Below, one piece after another: positions 59,470 to 64,000 of a DNA stretch of 64,000 nucleotides; the stretch's first letter is position 1; each line of letters opens with the position of its first letter. The notes under the pieces are model-generated. The model was not told where the DNA came from, did not search any database, and worked only from the letters and a program-made list of their open reading frames with translations. The stretch is taken from positions 1,426,001-1,490,000 of the forward strand of contig NZ_CP017326.1 of NCBI RefSeq assembly GCF_001761545.1, given 5' to 3'. The stretch is from Weissella soli. Lineage in GTDB: Bacteria > Bacillota > Bacilli > Lactobacillales > Lactobacillaceae. The translations under genes and the position numbers were made by a program.

Positions 59470-60387
59470 TTAGTTCAAGCCTTCAGCCGCTTTTTCACCG
59501 ATAATCACTTGTAATTCAGAAGCGTCAAATTGAATGGCTTCTCCCGTAAACTTATCAACAATTTCGACACCGTGATCATCTTCCAGTAATTCTTGAAGTT
59601 GTTCCAAAGGTAAAGTCATCAACATACGTGCATACTCACGCTTTGTAATACTTGGAAACAAGTTAACCTCAGTCGTACTCAATACTTTGATGGCATCCCC
59701 AAACAGTGCTTTGACGATCGCGACTGGTCCATCACCCTTTGCAAGTAATACTGACATATCACCCAGATTCTTAGCTTGCTCATAAAACGCATCCAAAGCT
59801 TCCTTAGAAGCATCTGGCAGCGCAGAAACAATAAAGCCACCAGCGGACTTCACAGTACCATCTGGTTGTACATCTACTGAAACCACCACGACTGAATCAA
59901 TTTGCTCTGACTTAATCATATAGTAAGTCAAATCGTCATCGATGCGCCCACTTAACAATTCAACTGACCCAGTATATTGTTCAACGTGGTTGCCACCCTC
60001 TTCACTGTAAGCATCCATTTGCTTAGTGACACTGACCATCCCATCATTACCGACAGCTGTAGCCACATCTTGACCACCCTTAGCATTTAGTGGCACTTGT
60101 ACCCGCGGATTTTCGACATAACCGCGGACTTCACCAGTGGCACTGGCTTCGACGACGACCCGGCCAGCCGGACCTTTACCATCAATGACAACGGCCAAGC
60201 GTTCGTCTCCTTTTAAGACTGCGTTTGACACCAACAACGACGATAACAGTGCTCGTCCTAAAATTTCAGTACCCAATGTGGTTGCATCATGAAATTTATT
60301 GGCAACATTCATCAAGTCAGTTGCTTCAAGCGCAATCACACGGAAATTATTATCATTCGTAATTGTACGAATTAATGTATCTACCAT
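59470..60387 (-). CDS. hslO: Hsp33-family chaperonin HslO, cysteine-free
   Basis: Holdase chaperone fold. DTLIRTITNDNNFRVIALEATDL, FHDATTLGTEILGRALLSSLL, GPAGRVVVEASATGEVRGYV and SGRIDDDLTYYMIKSEQI are clear Hsp33 features, and the length of 305 residues is full. The usual C-terminal redox/zinc switch CxC...CxxC is gone: the places read PSIT (245-248) and DKFT (278-281), and the whole protein has no cysteine. So it cannot be activated by disulfide formation. GGGAG five bases before 60387 supports the start. Placed upstream of lysS. Confidence 0.92.
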   Translation of the reverse strand: MVDTLIRTITNDNNFRVIALEATDLMNVANKFHDATTLGTEILGRALLSSLLVSNAVLKGDERLAVVIDGKGPAGRVVVEASATGEVRGYVENPRVQVPLNAKGGQDVATAVGNDGMVSVTKQMDAYSEEGGNHVEQYTGSVELLSGRIDDDLTYYMIKSEQIDSVVVVSVDVQPDGTVKSAGGFIVSALPDASKEALDAFYEQAKNLGDMSVLLAKGDGPVAIVKALFGDAIKVLSTTEVNLFPSITKREYARMLMTLPLEQLQELLEDDHGVEIVDKFTGEAIQFDASELQVIIGEKAAEGLN

Positions 60388-60474
60388 GTTATCTCCCTTA
60401 TCCGATTCAATGACGATTGCCATCAAGAATTCTTTATTCATTCTATCATGTTTAATTCATTCATGTCGTGATAG

Positions 60475-60503
60475 AAAAAACGGCATGTGAAACTCACATA
60501 CCG
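60475..60503 (-). terminator. Terminator after budA
   Basis: CGGTATGTGAG / CTCACATGCCG-type arms with TTTTTT on the minus strand. Confidence 0.82.
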
Positions 60504-60525
60504 TCCATTTACACCTAAATTAGTT

Positions 60526-61242
60526 TTATTCTGCAGTACCTTCGGCCGCGCGAATACTCTCGGCCAAACCTTGCATATCCTGATGATAATCACGGAACGC
60601 TTGATTTTGAATTGGTAAATGCAAATTGAAATCATCGAAAATTTGATAATTACCTTCCAAGTCACCAGCCGTGTAATCGAGCAGGTGACCACCAAATGTT
60701 CGATCATCTGAAATAAAATGCAAATGCCAGCCGGCAACGACCGCACCTTCATAGAGTGCTGGTGAAAAGAATCCTAACAACGTACCATCAATCTCATCTG
60801 CTTCAAATTCAGGTTGATTGTCAGCGACTTCTGCCAAAGTCGGATAAGGTTCTTCTGACTTTGGGGCAATGCGAATTTTGACGTGCTTAAATGAACCGTG
60901 TAATTCAAACAAAGCAAATGTATTTTGAATCTGCTGCTCTTCAGCAAAACGATCTAACCCACCTTCATAGAGTGCTGGTAAAGTCATCGCAACTGCATTT
61001 TCATCGAAAAACGCCACTGTTGCAAAGGGGGTTGTCGTCGATAAATCAGTGATGTGATTGACTTTACCACTGGCCTCACCTTGGTAAACCTCACCATTGA
61101 TGACAATCACTTCACCGTTCAATCCGGCCAGCGTACCGATACCAGTATCTCCGTGTTTTAAGACTTCGGCCCAGGTAATTGTGCCCGCGAACAGACCTTC
61201 CATTAACATTCCTAAAGTACCATGTTGATAAACTGTTGCCAT
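60526..61242 (-). CDS. budA: Alpha-acetolactate decarboxylase
   Basis: Turns 2-acetolactate into acetoin. YQHGTLGMLMEGLFAGT, GDTGIGTLAGLNGEVIVINGEVYQ and the zinc ligands in GWHLHFISDDRTFGGHLLDY are present. 238 residues. Downstream of alsS by 66 bases. A hairpin between them (61275-61298) could lower expression of this gene relative to alsS. Confidence 0.95.
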   Translation of the reverse strand: MATVYQHGTLGMLMEGLFAGTITWAEVLKHGDTGIGTLAGLNGEVIVINGEVYQGEASGKVNHITDLSTTTPFATVAFFDENAVAMTLPALYEGGLDRFAEEQQIQNTFALFELHGSFKHVKIRIAPKSEEPYPTLAEVADNQPEFEADEIDGTLLGFFSPALYEGAVVAGWHLHFISDDRTFGGHLLDYTAGDLEGNYQIFDDFNLHLPIQNQAFRDYHQDMQGLAESIRAAEGTAE

Positions 61243-61274
61243 TTTGCCATCTCTTTCTTGATACGATATGTACT

Positions 61275-61298
61275 AAAAGCAGTGTCACCACTGCTTTT
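61275..61298 (-). terminator. Possible attenuating hairpin between alsS and budA
   Basis: AAAAGCAGTG / CACTGCTTTT arms, loop of four; only four T residues follow on the minus strand, so termination is likely partial. Confidence 0.45.
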
Positions 61299-61308
61299 TT
61301 GATCTACT

Positions 61309-62994
61309 TTAACCGATTTCAGCAACCATGCTTTCAGCCAAGTCAATATTGTGTGAATAATCCACTGGAATATCCACGACAACAGGACCTTCCGTTGCAA
61401 AAGCCTCGTCCAAAACTGCATTTAATTGGTCTGGCGTTTCAACACGCAACCCCTTGGCACCCATTGACTCAGCATACTTAACAACATCAATTGGCGCCAA
61501 CTTTACGCCAGCGTGTGAGCCATATTTCTTTTCTTCTTGGAACTTAACCATGTCATAGTAATGATCATCATTCCAGACGATTGAAACTATGTTCAAGCCC
61601 AACGCAACCGCCGTTGCAAGTTCTTGACCTGAATAGAAGAATCCACCGTCACCGGAAACCGAAACCGACTTGGCATTAGGACGTACTAAGGCAGCTGCCA
61701 TGGCCCATGGCAATCCAACGCCCAGCGTTTGCATGCCGTTTGACAGCAAGAAGTGACGGGGCTTGTATGAACGGAAATGACGAGCCATCCAAATGTAGTG
61801 TGATCCAATGTCATTGGAAACAGTCATGTCATCAGTGACATGATCTTGCAACGCCTTGATAATCGCCAATGGATGGTTCAACCCTGGTGCTGGTTGGAAA
61901 TCAGGCTCATCGGCTGCTTTCAACTCTGCTAAAAATTGATCCAAAATTGCTTGTGATTCAGGCTTAATTTCATAGCCGGCAATCTCAGCTTGCAAATAGG
62001 TTAGGGTTTCTGCCAAATTACCAATCAACTGACGTTCAGGTGCAAAATTATTATCAATCTGAGCGGCCGCCGTGTCCAAAGCTACGATACGCAAGTTCTT
62101 TTCTGCATTCCAATTACGAGGCTCATATTCAATCGCATCATACCCTAAAGTAATGACCAAATCTGATTGCTTTAACAAACGGTCTCCAACTTGATTACGG
62201 AATAAGCCGATACGGCCAAAGAAAGCCTTATCTTCTAAATCACGACCAATGGCCCCGACTCCTTGAAATGTCTCAACAACTGGTAAGTTGGTTTCGTGGA
62301 GCAATGTGTTCAAAGCAGCTACTGATTCATCATCAGAACCACGTTGCCCAACTAGGATAACTGGTAACTTAGCGGCTTTAATTTGTTCAGCCAACCACTT
62401 AATATCCTGCAATGAAGCCGCCCCCATCCGTGGATCCTCGGCCTTTGGTAGCGCTTGTGCTCCTTCAGGCATCTCCGCATCATCTACGTCTTGTGGAATT
62501 GAGACAAATGAAGCCCCTTTTTTCCCATCTTGAGCGGCCACAAAAGCATTCGCCAAAATTTCAGAAAGGTTGTTCTCATCTTGTACTTCAACCGCATATT
62601 TTGTAATTGACTCAAACAATGCGACGGACTTGGTTGATTGATGTGTCAACCGGTAAAGATCTTTACGGGGGACTTGGCCACCCAACGCAACGACTGGGTC
62701 ACCCTCGGCTGTAGCAGTCATTAGACCGGTTGCCAAGTTACCCACTCCAGGTCCAGAGGTCGCAATCACCACCCCAGGCTGCCGGGTGATGCGCGCAAAT
62801 CCTTGTGCCATGAAGGCCGCATTTTGCTCGTGGCGCGTAACAATTAGCTTGGGTGACTTTTGATCTGCTGCTGGTAATTCCAATCGTTCAAACAACCGAT
62901 CAATTTTCGCACCAGGCACACCAAAAACATAATTAACGCCATGGTTATTCAATGAGTCAACAATAATGTCAGCTCCAAACTTCTTCTTAGCCAT
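61309..62994 (-). CDS. alsS: Catabolic alpha-acetolactate synthase
   Basis: ThDP enzyme joining two pyruvate molecules. GADIIVDSLNNHGVNYVFGVPGAKIDRLFE, RHEQNAAFMAQGFARI and the ThDP motif VSGDGGFFYSGQELATAVALGLN with IVWNDDHYYDM are present. 561 residues, and no ilvN regulatory subunit nearby, both as for the catabolic AlsS. First gene of the acetoin pathway pair with budA. Confidence 0.95.
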   Translation of the reverse strand: MAKKKFGADIIVDSLNNHGVNYVFGVPGAKIDRLFERLELPAADQKSPKLIVTRHEQNAAFMAQGFARITRQPGVVIATSGPGVGNLATGLMTATAEGDPVVALGGQVPRKDLYRLTHQSTKSVALFESITKYAVEVQDENNLSEILANAFVAAQDGKKGASFVSIPQDVDDAEMPEGAQALPKAEDPRMGAASLQDIKWLAEQIKAAKLPVILVGQRGSDDESVAALNTLLHETNLPVVETFQGVGAIGRDLEDKAFFGRIGLFRNQVGDRLLKQSDLVITLGYDAIEYEPRNWNAEKNLRIVALDTAAAQIDNNFAPERQLIGNLAETLTYLQAEIAGYEIKPESQAILDQFLAELKAADEPDFQPAPGLNHPLAIIKALQDHVTDDMTVSNDIGSHYIWMARHFRSYKPRHFLLSNGMQTLGVGLPWAMAAALVRPNAKSVSVSGDGGFFYSGQELATAVALGLNIVSIVWNDDHYYDMVKFQEEKKYGSHAGVKLAPIDVVKYAESMGAKGLRVETPDQLNAVLDEAFATEGPVVVDIPVDYSHNIDLAESMVAEIG

Positions 62995-63110
62995 TTTTTA
63001 CGCTTCCTTTTCTTATATTAATGCCTTTGATATTACCATAATTTAATGCGTGTTTGTAAAATAAAAGTCGACTTGATCAAGATATACAGCACTTTTGTTC
63101 ACTAACTAGC

Positions 63111-63145
63111 AAAAAAAGTGAGTAGACCAATGCAGTCTACTCACT
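63111..63145 (-). terminator. Terminator after ftsH
   Basis: AGTGAGTAGAC / GTCTACTCACT arms, then TTTTTTT on the minus strand. Confidence 0.88.
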
Positions 63146-63154
63146 ATCTATTTT

Positions 63155-64000
63155 TTACTTATCTGAATGCGGTTCGAGCACTTCTGCCTTACCAGATTCA
63201 CGATGACCTTCAACTGATTCAGCAACCTTACGATTTGCTTCTTCAAGTGCTTGATCATAAGTCATTGGATCTGAGGCATAATCTCCCGTTCGACTATCCT
63301 TTGGCATTTCACCAGTTTCAAACAAACTTAAGATTTGCTTCTCATCCAACGTCTCGTACTTCAACAAGGCTTGCGCAATGGCTTCGTGCTTATCAGCATA
63401 CTCTACGATGATATCATGCGCCTTTTGATGACCTTCAGTCGTCAAACGACGAACTTCTTCATCAATCAAATGGGCGGTTTGATCTGAGTATGCTGGTGAT
63501 TCACCATATTGACGACCTAAGAATGGTTGACCACCACCCTCAAGCTGTACCATACCAAGCTTGTCAGACATTCCATACTCAGTAACCATTGAACGGGCAA
63601 TGCCAGTAGCTTGCTCAAAGTCGTTTGAAGCGCCTGATGATTGTTGGTTGAAAACAATTTCTTCCGCCGCACGACCACCCATCAAACCAGCGATTTGATC
63701 CATGGCGTCCGTTTTGTTCATCAGCATTTGATCCTCACGTGGCAACATGATGGCATAACCACCCGCACGACCACGCGGTACGATCGTAACTTTATGCACA
63801 ACGCGCGCATCATTTAATACCAGACCAACGATGGCATGACCAGCTTCGTGATAAGCAACTGTCTTACGTTCCTTTTCAGAAACGACCCGATCACGCTTAG
63901 CAGGTCCAGCAATCACGCGATCTTCTGCCTCATCAACGTCAACGGCTTCAATGGCAGACTTGTTTTGACGTGCAGCCAACAAAGCTGCTTCATTCAACAA
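63155..64000 (-). CDS. ftsH: ATP-dependent zinc metalloprotease FtsH, 5' part outside window
   Basis: C-terminal 281 residues of the membrane AAA+ protease: [12 protein letters not shown] end of the AAA domain, zinc motif [14 protein letters not shown], third ligand region [19 protein letters not shown], then an acidic C-terminal tail. The N-terminal membrane helices and ATPase core are beyond 64000. Frame is open to the edge. Confidence 0.95.
   Translation of the reverse strand: MLNEAALLAARQNKSAIEAVDVDEAEDRVIAGPAKRDRVVSEKERKTVAYHEAGHAIVGLVLNDARVVHKVTIVPRGRAGGYAIMLPREDQMLMNKTDAMDQIAGLMGGRAAEEIVFNQQSSGASNDFEQATGIARSMVTEYGMSDKLGMVQLEGGGQPFLGRQYGESPAYSDQTAHLIDEEVRRLTTEGHQKAHDIIVEYADKHEAIAQALLKYETLDEKQILSLFETGEMPKDSRTGDYASDPMTYDQALEEANRKVAESVEGHRESGKAEVLEPHSDK

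Overview
The window reads as a low-to-medium G+C chromosome segment from a lactic acid bacterium, most likely Weissella or a close Leuconostocaceae relative. The 16S rRNA read off the minus strand resembles Weissella 16S as I remember it. The gene content also fits: Met and Tyr T-boxes, a Gram-positive type pyrG leader, alsS-budA, a tandem pair of TagE-like glycosyltransferases, and tRNA genes that do not encode CCA. The genus is an inference. Lactobacillales is firm. I see no prophage, transposase or CRISPR array.

Left part (1-13.7 kb, nearly all minus strand): the cut end of a peptide transporter (dtpT), tadA with an rRNA-type methyltransferase, an alpha/beta hydrolase, pepF, an XRE regulator, rlmA with a DUF697 protein, and a six-gene haem-acquisition-like operon. 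That operon has two NEAT-domain surface proteins, a membrane-anchored substrate-binding protein, a FecCD-type permease, an ATPase and a distal beta-helix protein. From 13.9 to 25 kb: rimM-trmD (+), a frameshifted keto-acid hydratase, ilvE, an orphan EIIC/PfoR-like membrane protein behind a structured leader with an intrinsic terminator, an FAD disulfide oxidoreductase, an Rrf2 regulator with two NAD(P)-binding reductases, and a chromosomal ParM-like actin with an acidic partner.

Middle (25-45 kb): a seven-tRNA operon (Val-Asp-Phe-Trp-His-Leu-Leu), tRNA-Cys on the other strand, the two TagE-like glycosyltransferases, and a purine block. The purine block holds xpt-pbuX behind a purine riboswitch, a BMP-type nucleoside-binding protein and a PbuG-like permease, with PurR-box-like motifs. 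It is followed by pyrG with a GGGC-start attenuator leader, dusB, a ClC transporter, tyrS with a Tyr T-box, and gnd divergent from an RpiR regulator.

Right part (45-64 kb): a sulfur block with a cystathionine synthase/lyase-family gene divergent from a Met T-box operon (metQ-like, luxS, metE-like). Then come two unrecognised genes plus an M20 peptidase and trxA, and a complete rRNA operon on the minus strand (16S, tRNA-Ala, 23S, 5S, tRNA-Asn, tRNA-Thr) with a second tRNA-Asn and a 44-residue small gene downstream. The window ends with lysS, an Hsp33 without any cysteine, alsS-budA and the 3' part of ftsH.

Points most worth a second look: the unassigned regulatory leader upstream of the EIIC gene; the Hsp33 that has lost all four zinc/redox cysteines; three unrelated ABC substrate-binding proteins that all lack a lipobox cysteine; the chromosomal ParM pair; the one-base frameshift in the hydratase; and the tRNA-Phe with a mismatched acceptor stem.
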